Of a stretch of DNA of 64,000 bases, positions 26,567 through 34,696 are shown piece by piece. A program made the translations under genes and the position numbers. This DNA is from Streptomyces cavernicola (lineage in GTDB: Bacteria; Actinomycetota; Actinomycetes; Streptomycetales; Streptomycetaceae): assembly GCF_029968035.1 (NCBI RefSeq), contig NZ_JASCIQ010000007.1:124001-188000 (forward strand), given 5' to 3'. Each line of letters begins with the position of its first letter. Positions within the stretch are counted from its first letter, which is position 1. The notes under the pieces are model-generated. The model was not told the DNA's origin, made no database searches, and saw only the letters and a list, made by a program, of their open reading frames with translations.

Positions 26567-27457
26567 ATGCCTCAAAGCGACAGAAGCCGACGACGTACGA
26601 CCCGTTCCGTGTGGACCGTCCTCGCGGCCCTCGTGATCCCCTTCATCGCCCCGAGTACACCGGCCCAGGCCGACACCGCCTGCACGACGCCCTCGGTGAG
26701 CAACTACCACGTGGACGACGAGGGTCAACTGCGGCGCTGGACCTACACCGCCCCGCTGACCGGCGACGCCACCTGGCAGCAGACCAGCATCGCCCCGTCG
26801 TGGAGCGCCGCCAAGACCATCTCCGGCGGCGACGGCGTCCTCTTCACCATCACCCCTTCCGGCGCGCTGCGTTGGCACAAGGACAACAACTACAACGGCG
26901 TCGGCGGGGCCAGTTGGCACACCAGCAGCGGCGCGACGATCGGCACCGACTGGTCGGAGTTCACCACCGTCGTCGCCGGCGGGGACGGCGTCCTCTACGC
27001 GGTGGACTCGAACGGAAGGCTCTACTGGTACCGGTACCTGGGCACGGCAGGCGAGTTCAGCTGGGCCAACGGCGGCGTCGGCCGACTGCTCGGCACCGGC
27101 TGGGGCACCTTCCCGCGGATCGCGGCCGGCGGCAACGGCATCCTGTACGCGGTGACGTCGACGGGGCAGCTGCGCTGGTACCGCCACCTGAGCCCGACGG
27201 GAGGCAACGCCAGCTGGGCCAACGGAGGCATCGGGACCACGGTCGGCACCGGATGGGGCGGGTTCACCAAGCTCGTGTCCTTCGGCGCCGGCGTCCTCCT
27301 CGGCCGGAACAGCACGGGCACCGTCAACTGGTACCGCCACCTTGATCCGCTCACGGGAACCGGCACCTGGGCCAACAACGGCGTGGGCCTGCCCCAGGGC
27401 ACCGGTTGGAACGACAACGAGATCGTGGCCGACGTGAGCGGCTGCAGAATCACCTGA
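26567..27457 (+). CDS. Secreted tachylectin-2-like five-bladed lectin
   Basis: 296 residues. Sec signal after an Arg-rich start (VWTVLAALVIPFIAPSTPAQA), then five blades of about 48 residues with recurring GGDGVLYAVDSNGRLYWYRY and WANGGVGRLLGTGWGTF patterns. Cys residues near both ends (ACTTP; GCRIT) could close the propeller. Predicted to bind GlcNAc or similar acetamido sugars outside the cell. It is a stand-alone secreted version of the N-terminal half of the gene at 23611. Confidence 0.9.
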   Translation: MPQSDRSRRRTTRSVWTVLAALVIPFIAPSTPAQADTACTTPSVSNYHVDDEGQLRRWTYTAPLTGDATWQQTSIAPSWSAAKTISGGDGVLFTITPSGALRWHKDNNYNGVGGASWHTSSGATIGTDWSEFTTVVAGGDGVLYAVDSNGRLYWYRYLGTAGEFSWANGGVGRLLGTGWGTFPRIAAGGNGILYAVTSTGQLRWYRHLSPTGGNASWANGGIGTTVGTGWGGFTKLVSFGAGVLLGRNSTGTVNWYRHLDPLTGTGTWANNGVGLPQGTGWNDNEIVADVSGCRIT

Positions 27458-27522
27458 CTCGTGCGGGGGACGAACGGGCCGACTCCCCGCACCCGGACAC
27501 CCGTTGGTTCGTTCCACAGCAC

Positions 27523-28146
27523 ATGAAGCAGAACACTGAAGTGTCCCTCGCTCCGGTCCGGACGGCAGCCGGGGCCCAGGTCGACGAGTCGGCCGCGCTG
27601 GGCCCCGGCACCGCCGTGTGGGAGCTCGCTCAGATCCGTGAGAAGGCCGTGCTCGGCGACAACTGCGTCGTGGGGCGCGGTGCCTACGTAGGCCCCGGCG
27701 TCCGCATCGGCGACGGGGTCAAGATTCAGAACCATGCCCTGGTGTACGAGCCCGCGGAGCTCGGCGACGGCTCGTTCGTCGGCCCGGCGGTCGTCCTGAC
27801 GAACGATCACAACCCGCGCTCGGTCGACCCCGAGGGGCGGCCCAAGGGGCGTGACGGCTGGGAGCCGGTGGGGGTCACGGTCGCCGAGGGCGCCTCGCTC
27901 GGCGCGCGCTCCGTCTGTGTGGCTCCGGTCCGTGTCGGCCGCTGGGCGATGGTCGCCGCCGGCGCCGTGGTCACGCGGGACGTTCCGGACTACGCGCTCG
28001 TCGTCGGCGTTCCCGCCCGCCGCGTCGGCTGGGTGGGCCGTGCGGGGCAGCGGCTCCGGGAACTCCCGGACCGGCCCGGCACATGGGAGTGCCCGCAGAC
28101 CGGCGCGCTGCACATCGAGAAGGACGGCGTTCTCACCGAGGCCTGA
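27523..28146 (+). CDS. Left-handed beta-helix acetyltransferase, WbpD/WlbB type
   Basis: 207 residues with hexapeptide repeats (LGPGTAVWELAQIREKAVLG, CVVGRGAYVGPGVRIGDGVK) and the family signature HALVYEPAELGDGSFVGPAVVLTNDHNP. Homologues N-acetylate UDP-2-acetamido-3-amino-2,3-dideoxy-glucuronate. A C-terminal extension (GTWECPQTGALH) is also typical. The matching oxidoreductase and aminotransferase are at 29802-31933 on the other strand. ATG at 27523 chosen from the onset of similarity; no good ribosome site is seen, so start is uncertain. Confidence 0.85.
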   Translation: MKQNTEVSLAPVRTAAGAQVDESAALGPGTAVWELAQIREKAVLGDNCVVGRGAYVGPGVRIGDGVKIQNHALVYEPAELGDGSFVGPAVVLTNDHNPRSVDPEGRPKGRDGWEPVGVTVAEGASLGARSVCVAPVRVGRWAMVAAGAVVTRDVPDYALVVGVPARRVGWVGRAGQRLRELPDRPGTWECPQTGALHIEKDGVLTEA

Positions 28147-28207
28147 CCAGAACCCGAGTGCCTGACCAGAACCAGGAGAAGCGCCGCCCCGTAACCGCTG
28201 CCGCCGG

Positions 28208-29161
28208 TCAGGAGCCCACGACTCCGGCGGTGGCGGCTTTGCGGTCCGGACTTTCCTGGATATCGAGCATGAGCGCCCCGATGAGAAAGTGCATGCCGGT
28301 GAGGATCGGCAGAGTCGCGAACAGAACACTGCCCGCACTGGCACTGGCAGGTCCGAGTGTGTGGATCAACACCCATGTGCTCGCCGCGCAGCCGACCGTG
28401 ATGAGGAAAAGCCCCGCCAGGAGCAGCAGAGCGATCGGCGAGAAAGAGAAAACGACGTACTTCAGTACGATCCGCCGTCCGATTCCGCGGGTCAGCTGCG
28501 CGATAAGGGCGGGAATGACCTTGTGCATTCGCATGGTGGACACCTCGGTCCCGTACACCGCGGGAATCGGGACATCGCAGGCCGGGATCCTGAGGATGTT
28601 CAGGTTGATCAGCAGGTCGTTCTCGAACGAGTAGTCCTTGGCCACCCGGTCGAGATTCAGTCGTTCCAGTGCTGTTCGGTGGATCGCGGTGTAACCGTTC
28701 TGCGGGTCGAACAGGTGCCAGTATCCGGACGCCAGCTTGGTCATGAACGAGAGAATGATGTTGCCGAGAATCCGGTATTTCGGCATGCCCAGGTAGGAGT
28801 CCCGGGAGTAGAAGCGGTTGGCCTTCGTGAAGAGCGCGGTGCCGTCGCAGATCGGGGCGAGGAGAGCGGGCAGGTAGGCCGGGTCCATCTGACCGTCGCC
28901 TGCCATGACCACGGAGACGTCGCAGCCGAGGCGCAGCGCCTCCTGGTGCCCGTCGCAGACGGCGCCGCCGACTCCGGTGTTGTCCTCGTGCCGGATGAGC
29001 ACGGTCCGCGGGTCGCCGGCGTCGGCCGCCTCGGAAGCCGTCTCGTCGGTGCTGGCGTCGTCGATGACCACGATGTGGTCGACGAAATCGGGCATGGTGC
29101 TGATCGTTCGCGCGATCAGCTTTTCCTCGTTGTACGCCGGAACCACGACGGCGATTTTCAT
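28208..29161 (-). CDS. GtrB/DPM1-like glycosyltransferase family 2 with C-terminal membrane segments
   Basis: 317 residues. GT2 domain 1-230 (MKIAVVVPAYNEEKLIARTI, VVIDDASTDETA, VVMAGDGQMDPAYLPALL with DXD-like DGQMD, DPQNGYTAIHR). Two membrane segments follow (LLLLAGLFLITVGCAAS and LPILTGMHFLIGALML). Such enzymes make polyprenyl-phosphate sugars. The divergent GtrA gene 103 bp away completes a flipping/transfer module. ATG at 29161 is the start of similarity; the upstream open frame is low-quality. Confidence 0.9.
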   Translation of the reverse strand: MKIAVVVPAYNEEKLIARTISTMPDFVDHIVVIDDASTDETASEAADAGDPRTVLIRHEDNTGVGGAVCDGHQEALRLGCDVSVVMAGDGQMDPAYLPALLAPICDGTALFTKANRFYSRDSYLGMPKYRILGNIILSFMTKLASGYWHLFDPQNGYTAIHRTALERLNLDRVAKDYSFENDLLINLNILRIPACDVPIPAVYGTEVSTMRMHKVIPALIAQLTRGIGRRIVLKYVVFSFSPIALLLLAGLFLITVGCAASTWVLIHTLGPASASAGSVLFATLPILTGMHFLIGALMLDIQESPDRKAATAGVVGS

Positions 29162-29264
29162 GTTCTGATACACGAAGAAAAACCCTCTCACGGTTCTTTT
29201 GTCTGCAACCCGTCTGCGACGACGGACTTGAGCACGGAGGAAGGTACCAGAAATCATTCGGCGA

Positions 29265-29711
29265 ATGTGGACCACTCTCCGCCCCTTCTTATCGGCCGAT
29301 ACGACAAGATTCCTTCTCGTCGGAGGGCTGTGCTACGCCATCGACGTAGGGACGCTGGTGCTGCTGCACGGCGTGCTGAATATGCAATTGGCCGCGGCCA
29401 CTTCACTGGCTTTCGTCACCGTGCTCGTGGTCAATTTCGGCCTGAACAGATCATTCGTATTCCGAAGCGGCAACCTGGCCGGTCAGGCCTTTGTGAAATA
29501 CCTTGCGCTGGTCGCACTGAATTACTGCGCAACAGTGGCGACGGTCACCGGGTTGACAGCTCTCGGCCTCGCCTACGTGGTCGCCAAGACGGTGTCGACC
29601 GTCGCCAACGCCGTGGCGAACTACTGCGCGTTCCGCTGGTGGATCTTCCGAGCGCCCGCCGCGCAGGAGTCCGATGCTCCGGGCAGACCCGAGCCGGTCC
29701 GGGAGTCCTGA
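29265..29711 (+). CDS. GtrA family membrane protein
   Basis: 148 residues with four membrane segments: FLLVGGLCYAIDVGTLVLLHG, LAFVTVLVVNFGLNRSFVF, YLALVALNYCATVATVTGL, VVAKTVSTVANAVANYCAF. NFGLNRSFVFR and YCAFRWWIF match GtrA. GtrA proteins are thought to flip or bind polyprenyl-phosphate-linked sugars for surface polysaccharide decoration. Paired with the divergent GtrB-like gene. Confidence 0.92.
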   Translation: MWTTLRPFLSADTTRFLLVGGLCYAIDVGTLVLLHGVLNMQLAAATSLAFVTVLVVNFGLNRSFVFRSGNLAGQAFVKYLALVALNYCATVATVTGLTALGLAYVVAKTVSTVANAVANYCAFRWWIFRAPAAQESDAPGRPEPVRES

Positions 29712-29801
29712 CCGCGACCCGCGCTGCGACGAGCGTGCGCCGGCGCCTGTGTGCGTTCCGCCCATGGAGAGCGAAGCCGACAGACAGGGGCAGGGGGCAG
29801 T

Positions 29802-30839
29802 TCAGGACCGCTGCGAGACCGACGCCAGGTTCCGTGGGTACGGGTTCTGCAGCGGTAGGGACGCCTTGTGCCGGGCCGAGTCCAGGACCACTTCGGCGAC
29901 CTCCACCGTCCGCAGCCCCTGGGCGAGGGTGACGATGTCGGTGGCCTTGCCCTCGACGGCGTCGCGGAACCGCTCGTGCTCGACGAGCAACGGCTCGCGC
30001 TTCGGGATCGCGTACCGCACCATGTCGCCCTCGGCGGCTCCACGGAAGGCGCTCAGCGCTTCCCACTCGGTGGCGAAGGCCCCGTTGGCGTGGAAGGTGA
30101 GATCCGCGGTGAGGGTGTCCGCGATGAAACAGCCGCGCTCGCCGGTCACCGCCGTGAAGCGCTCCTTGAGCGGGCTGAGCCAGTTCACCAGGTGGCTGAC
30201 CATGGTGCCGTCGGTGAGCTCGCCGACGACGGCGACCATGTCCTCGTGCGGACGGCCGCTCTTCGAGACGGTGTACGCCGACAGGGAGTCGTAGCGGCAG
30301 CCCGTCACCCAGCTGGTCAGATCGATGTCGTGGGTGGCCAGGTCCTTGACGACGCCGACGTCCGCGATGCGCTGCGGGAAGGGCCCCTGCCGCCGGGTGA
30401 CCACCTGGAAGATCTCACCGAGCTCGCCCTCCTCCAGACGCGAACGCAGGCTCTGCAGCGCCGGGTTGAAGCGCTCGATGTGTCCGACGCCGGCGATCAG
30501 ACCAGCCCCGTCGAAGGCGTCGACCAGGCGTCGGGCGGCGGCCGCGGAGTGGGCGAGCGGCTTCTCGATCAGGGCGCACACGCGGTCCGCGGCGAGGGCG
30601 AGGCCGATCTCCTCGTGCAGCACCGTGGGGCAGGCGACCACGGCGTAGTCGAGGCCGAGCGCAAGGAGTTCCGGCAGAGTGGCAACGACCGGGGCGCCGC
30701 GGGCGGCCCCTGTGCGGTCCCCCGCCGGGTCCATGACGCCGGCGAGTTCGACCCCGTCGAGCGAGGCGAGGACCCGGGCGTGGTTGCGGCCCATGGCGCC
30801 CAGACCGATGAGCCCGGCGCGCAGTGTCTGCTTGCTCAT
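29802..30839 (-). CDS. Gfo/Idh/MocA oxidoreductase (WbpB/WlbA-like)
   Basis: 345 residues. Rossmann start LRAGLIGLGAMGRNHARVLA, then YAVVACPTVLHEEIGLALA, ALIEKPLAHSAAAARRLV (EKP motif) and VGHIERFNPALQSL, then DLATHDIDLTSWV with the conserved D-x-x-H catalytic patch. Similar enzymes oxidise the C3 of UDP-N-acetyl-glucuronate, supplying the aminotransferase. ATG overlaps the stop of the upstream aminotransferase gene (ATGA), so the two are co-translated. Confidence 0.9.
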   Translation of the reverse strand: MSKQTLRAGLIGLGAMGRNHARVLASLDGVELAGVMDPAGDRTGAARGAPVVATLPELLALGLDYAVVACPTVLHEEIGLALAADRVCALIEKPLAHSAAAARRLVDAFDGAGLIAGVGHIERFNPALQSLRSRLEEGELGEIFQVVTRRQGPFPQRIADVGVVKDLATHDIDLTSWVTGCRYDSLSAYTVSKSGRPHEDMVAVVGELTDGTMVSHLVNWLSPLKERFTAVTGERGCFIADTLTADLTFHANGAFATEWEALSAFRGAAEGDMVRYAIPKREPLLVEHERFRDAVEGKATDIVTLAQGLRTVEVAEVVLDSARHKASLPLQNPYPRNLASVSQRS

Positions 30840-31933
30840 CGGGCGCCTCCGGCCATGCTCACGGCGCGGGCGATGCGCTCCAGGTCGCCAAGGCCGAGGC
30901 TCGGGTGGACCGGCAGCGAAAGGACCTCTGCGGCGGCGCGGTCGGTCTCGGGCAGCGCGGGTCCGGCCGCATCGCGGAACGGCTTCAGCCGGTGGATCGG
31001 CGTCGGGTAGTACACCGCGCTGCCGATGCCCTGCCGCGTCAACTCCTGCTGTACGGCGTCCCTGCGGCCGTCGGGTACGGCGACGGTGTACTGGTGGTAG
31101 ACGTGCCGGGCGCCGTCGGCCACCTGCGGCACCGGCAGGCCCTCGATCCGGGAGTCGAGCACCTTGGCGTTGGCCCGCCGCTGCTCGGTCCAGTCCGGCA
31201 GCTGCTGCAGCTGCACCCGGCCCACGGCCGCGGCGACGTCGGTCATACGCAGGTTGGCGCCGACGATCTCGTTCTCGTACCGCCGCTCCATGCCCTGGTT
31301 CCTCAACAGCCGCAAGGTGCGGGCGAGTTGGGGGTCGGCGGTGGTGATCATGCCGCCTTCGATGGCGTGCATGTTCTTCGTCGGATAGAAGCTGAAGCAG
31401 CCGGCGTTGCCGAACGTTCCGACGGGCTGTCCGTGCAGCGCGGCGCCGTGCGCCTGGCAGGCGTCCTCCACGACGGCGAGGCCGTGGCGATCGGCGAGCG
31501 GCATCAACCGGTCCATGGCGGCCGGGTGCCCGTACAGGTGGACGGGGATCAGGGCCGCGGTGCGCGGGCCGATCACCGCCGACGCGGCGTCCGGGTCGAG
31601 GCAGTAGGTGCCGGGCGTGATGTCGGCGAAGACGGGTTCGGCGCCCACCAGCCGTACGGCGTTGGCGGTGGCGGCGAACGAGAAGGAGGGCACCACCACT
31701 TCGTCGCCCGGTCCGACACCGAGCGCCATGAGGCTCAACTGCAGTGCGGACGTACCCGAGTTGACGGCGACACAGGCACGGTCGCCGACCAGCTCCGAGA
31801 ACTCCTCCTCGAAGGCGGCCACCTCCGGCCCCTGGATGACATGGCCGCTACGCAGGACTCGTACGACGGCTTCGATCTCGGCTTCGCCGATCACGGGCCG
31901 GGCAGCGGGAATTGGCAGGTTGGACCCAGACAC
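30836..31933 (-). CDS. DegT/DnrJ/EryC1/StrS sugar aminotransferase (WbpE-like)
   Basis: 365 residues. PLP enzyme: SGTSALQLSLMALG, FADITPGTYCLDPDAA, VVEDACQAHGA, and FSFYPTKNMHAIEGGM with the Schiff-base Lys. GTG start with GGAGACTGCTC upstream. With the overlapping oxidoreductase it would convert a 3-keto UDP-sugar to a 3-amino sugar, which the LbH acetyltransferase at 27523 would acetylate. No UDP-GlcNAc 6-dehydrogenase is seen in this window. Confidence 0.92.
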   Translation of the reverse strand: MSGSNLPIPAARPVIGEAEIEAVVRVLRSGHVIQGPEVAAFEEEFSELVGDRACVAVNSGTSALQLSLMALGVGPGDEVVVPSFSFAATANAVRLVGAEPVFADITPGTYCLDPDAASAVIGPRTAALIPVHLYGHPAAMDRLMPLADRHGLAVVEDACQAHGAALHGQPVGTFGNAGCFSFYPTKNMHAIEGGMITTADPQLARTLRLLRNQGMERRYENEIVGANLRMTDVAAAVGRVQLQQLPDWTEQRRANAKVLDSRIEGLPVPQVADGARHVYHQYTVAVPDGRRDAVQQELTRQGIGSAVYYPTPIHRLKPFRDAAGPALPETDRAAAEVLSLPVHPSLGLGDLERIARAVSMAGGAR

Positions 31934-32124
31934 GAGCAGTCTCCGTAAGAGAGCGAGGGAGTCGGCCTGCGTTTAACCCGCGTTCACTGCGAGGGGTTTC
32001 TGTCGCTGTGCTTCATCAACCCTTAAGCAGTATGCGTAGGATCAATTGATTGGACGCACAGCTGTTCTTCATCGACATATGCAAAAGCGTCATGTCGTAC
32101 GGCTGCGTAAGGCTTCGCATGGCG

Positions 32125-32162
32125 GAGGCGGCCCGGCCAGGGGTTCCTGGTCGGGCCGCCTC
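32125..32162. terminator. Strong terminator after the S33 peptidase operon
   Basis: GAGGCGGCCCGGCCAGG (32125-32141), loop GGTT and CCTGGTCGGGCCGCCTC (32146-32162) form a 17-bp stem with one G-T wobble, just past the minus-strand stop at 32182. Confidence 0.9.
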
Positions 32163-32181
32163 GTCGTCGGCGCGGTGGGTG

Positions 32182-33492
32182 TCAGAGCTCGCCGCGTGCC
32201 GTCGCGATCAGTCGGTCGAGTACGGCCGCGTCGGCTCGTACGCCGTCGTGGGCATGGGCGTCGGTGATCCACGGGCGCAGTCCGCGGACCGCCGCCGCCG
32301 TCTCGAGGGACTGCTCCCGGTCGACGAACATGTCGTCGGCGTACACAGCGGCCGCCACCGGCACCTCGTTGTCCGCCAGCCGGTCCGGGTCGTAGAGGAC
32401 GGGCCAGTCGGTGCGCGCGGCGAGCAGGTGCGCGGCCTCGCGCAGCGGTACGAGGGCGGGGTCCTCCTCGAACTGCCAGGGGTAGATCATCTCGCCGGTG
32501 AACCGGAAGGGCCCACCGTCGGCCGCGTCGAACTCGGGGAACTCCTCCCGGATCCGGTGCGCCGACCAGTCGGTGGCCCGGCCGCCCTGGGCGTAGATCG
32601 ACTCGTGCAGGGCCGCGTACAGGGGGCGCGGCGCGAAGGACAGGGTGGTGTCCGCGCCCCGCAGGAAGGTGTCCGAGAGGACCGGCCCGGCCGGGCCCGC
32701 GACGAACGCGCCCTCCAGCAGGTAGTGCAGCGCGTCGAATCCGGACGACGTGCCGAGACCGATGCCGAGGGTCTGGAAGCGCCGTACGCTCAGCCGCTCC
32801 CCCGACGGCATGCGCACCTCGTGCTCGGCGAGGTGCTCGGCGATCCGCCGGGCCGCCTTCTCGTCGTCCGGATAGCGGGCGAAGAAGCGCTCGTTGTGCC
32901 GGGCGGTGCGCCGGTACGCGGCCCGGTACACGTCGTCGGCGTGCCCGGTCAGGGTGGGCAATCCGCCCGTGATGAAGGCCTGTTCCAGGCCGTGCGGGGC
33001 GAGACCGAGATAGCTCAGGGCGCAGAACCCGCCGAAACTCTGGCCGAGTACCGTCCACGGCCGCTCCCCGGCCAGGTGGGCGCGGAGCAGCTCGGCGTCG
33101 CGGACGATCGAGTCGGCGCGGAAGTGCGTCAGGTACTCGGCCGTGGCCTGCGGCGTGGCGTGGGCCGCGAGCGTGTTCCGGTCGGCGGGTGTGGAACGGC
33201 CGGTGCCGCGCTGGTCCATGAGCACCACCCGGTACTCCTGCAGCGCGCGCTTCAGCCAGGCGCCGGCCGCGTTCGGTCGCTCGGCTCGGCCGCCGGGGCC
33301 GCCCTGGAGCCAGAGCAGCAGGGGCAGTTCGCGATGCTCCTGCCCGGCGGCGACGACCTCCCGGGCGAACAGCGAGAGCGCGGGCCCCTCGGGGCGGGCG
33401 TGGTCCAGGGGTACGTCCAGGGTGTGGTCCGAGCACACCATGCCGCCGTGCCGGTAGGGGCGAGATGTGTGCGTGGCGCACATGTGGTCCAT
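32182..33492 (-). CDS. Alpha/beta hydrolase, S33 prolyl aminopeptidase-like
   Basis: 436 residues. Oxyanion hole WLQGGPGGRAERP, then LMDQRGTGRSTP, nucleophile elbow TVLGQSFGGFCALSYL, acid in YADDMFVD and catalytic His near DAHAHDGVR. This matches the longer actinobacterial proline iminopeptidases (about 430 aa). Predicted to release N-terminal residues from small peptides. Its ATG shares a base with the stop of the upstream M29-like gene (TGATG), so translation is coupled. Last gene of a peptide-use operon. Confidence 0.88.
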   Translation of the reverse strand: MDHMCATHTSRPYRHGGMVCSDHTLDVPLDHARPEGPALSLFAREVVAAGQEHRELPLLLWLQGGPGGRAERPNAAGAWLKRALQEYRVVLMDQRGTGRSTPADRNTLAAHATPQATAEYLTHFRADSIVRDAELLRAHLAGERPWTVLGQSFGGFCALSYLGLAPHGLEQAFITGGLPTLTGHADDVYRAAYRRTARHNERFFARYPDDEKAARRIAEHLAEHEVRMPSGERLSVRRFQTLGIGLGTSSGFDALHYLLEGAFVAGPAGPVLSDTFLRGADTTLSFAPRPLYAALHESIYAQGGRATDWSAHRIREEFPEFDAADGGPFRFTGEMIYPWQFEEDPALVPLREAAHLLAARTDWPVLYDPDRLADNEVPVAAAVYADDMFVDREQSLETAAAVRGLRPWITDAHAHDGVRADAAVLDRLIATARGEL

Positions 33493-34559
33493 CAGTAGCC
33501 CTCGACGCCCAGCTCGCGGCAGATCTCCACGAGTTCGGGGTGGACGTACACGCCGTCCTTCTCGATGCACTCGCCGTCCAGATGGATGGTCGGCGCGCTG
33601 ACCGAGCCGTCGGTGTGTGCGGCGGCCACCCAGGGCTCGCCGCCGATCCACGCGCCCTTGGTGCCGATGCCCAGCTCGACGCAGCCGAAGACGCGCTCGT
33701 CCTCGACGATGCGGCCGGTCGGCGCGGGCACGCCCGGGTTGAAGCCGAGCGACCAGTGGGCGATGCGGTACATGTTCGGGTCGTCCCAGGACTCCATCCA
33801 GCGGCGGAAGACCTCGGCGTCCCTCCCGTCCCCGGAGATGTCCGTCACGACGCCCTTCTCGACGGTGAGGCGGACCGGCGAGCGCAGCAGGCCGAGCTGG
33901 TCCGGCGGCCACAGCGCGCCGTCGAAGACGAGGACGCCGTCCTGGGTCTCCTCCAGGGGGTTCCAGGAGATCTGGCCCGACAGCATCACGGTCTCGCCGG
34001 GCTTCTCCGCGGGCTTGCCGCGCAGGTTGATCGGCCGGTCGCCGTTGCGGCCCACGAGGTCGGTGCCGGCGGCCGAGGTGATGCGGACTTCGTCGGCCTG
34101 TTCCAGGAGTCGTACGAGCGCCTTGCCGAGCTTGATGACGCCCTGGAAGTCGGGCCTGCCCACGGTGGCCACCAACATGTGGACGTCCATGGCGGTCAGG
34201 TTGGTGTAGCGGCAGCCGTTGGCCATGGCGGTGCGGAAGGCGTCGGAGTGCATCACGTACGAGACGGCGAACTCGATCCACACGTCGGCGTCGGCGATCG
34301 CGCCCGCCACGGGGCGCGGCGGCTCCATGGAGGAGCTGGGCAGCGTCTCGTACCAGACGACGACGGGGTGGGCGCCGGCCGCGGCGACGGCCTGCGCCGT
34401 GGCGTCGAGGACGCGTCGGTCGCTGCTGGTGTCGCCGGTGAGGACGACGTGCTCGCCGGGCTTGACGAGCATGACCTCCTCTACCAACTTGCGGGCCGCG
34501 AGGGCGAGTTCGAACCCGAGGTACTCGGGGCGCGGTTCGAGACGGCTGAACATGTCCAT
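33492..34559 (-). CDS. M29-type aminopeptidase-like protein (NicX/AmpS fold)
   Basis: 355 residues, no signal peptide. N-terminal segment VMLVKPGEHVVLTGDTSSDR and C-terminal metal-binding stretch with E, H and D residues (RIAHWSLGFNPGV, ELGIGTKGAW, AAHTDGSVSAPTIHLDG). These are typical of M29 thermophilic aminopeptidases and of related 2,5-dihydroxypyridine dioxygenases. In this operon (OPT peptide transporter upstream, S33 peptidase downstream) a peptide-cutting role fits best. AAGGAG lies 8 bases before ATG. Confidence 0.75.
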   Translation of the reverse strand: MDMFSRLEPRPEYLGFELALAARKLVEEVMLVKPGEHVVLTGDTSSDRRVLDATAQAVAAAGAHPVVVWYETLPSSSMEPPRPVAGAIADADVWIEFAVSYVMHSDAFRTAMANGCRYTNLTAMDVHMLVATVGRPDFQGVIKLGKALVRLLEQADEVRITSAAGTDLVGRNGDRPINLRGKPAEKPGETVMLSGQISWNPLEETQDGVLVFDGALWPPDQLGLLRSPVRLTVEKGVVTDISGDGRDAEVFRRWMESWDDPNMYRIAHWSLGFNPGVPAPTGRIVEDERVFGCVELGIGTKGAWIGGEPWVAAAHTDGSVSAPTIHLDGECIEKDGVYVHPELVEICRELGVEGY

Positions 34560-34696
34560 GGGTGGATCTCCTTGCTTGCGGGCACGCCGACGCCGTTTCG
34601 GGCATGGCGGTGCCGTGGGGATGGCGGCTTGAAGTGCCGCCCGTACGGGGGAAGTTGGGTGCCGTCGGCGGGTCCTGCCTGCCCTGCCGGCGCCGG

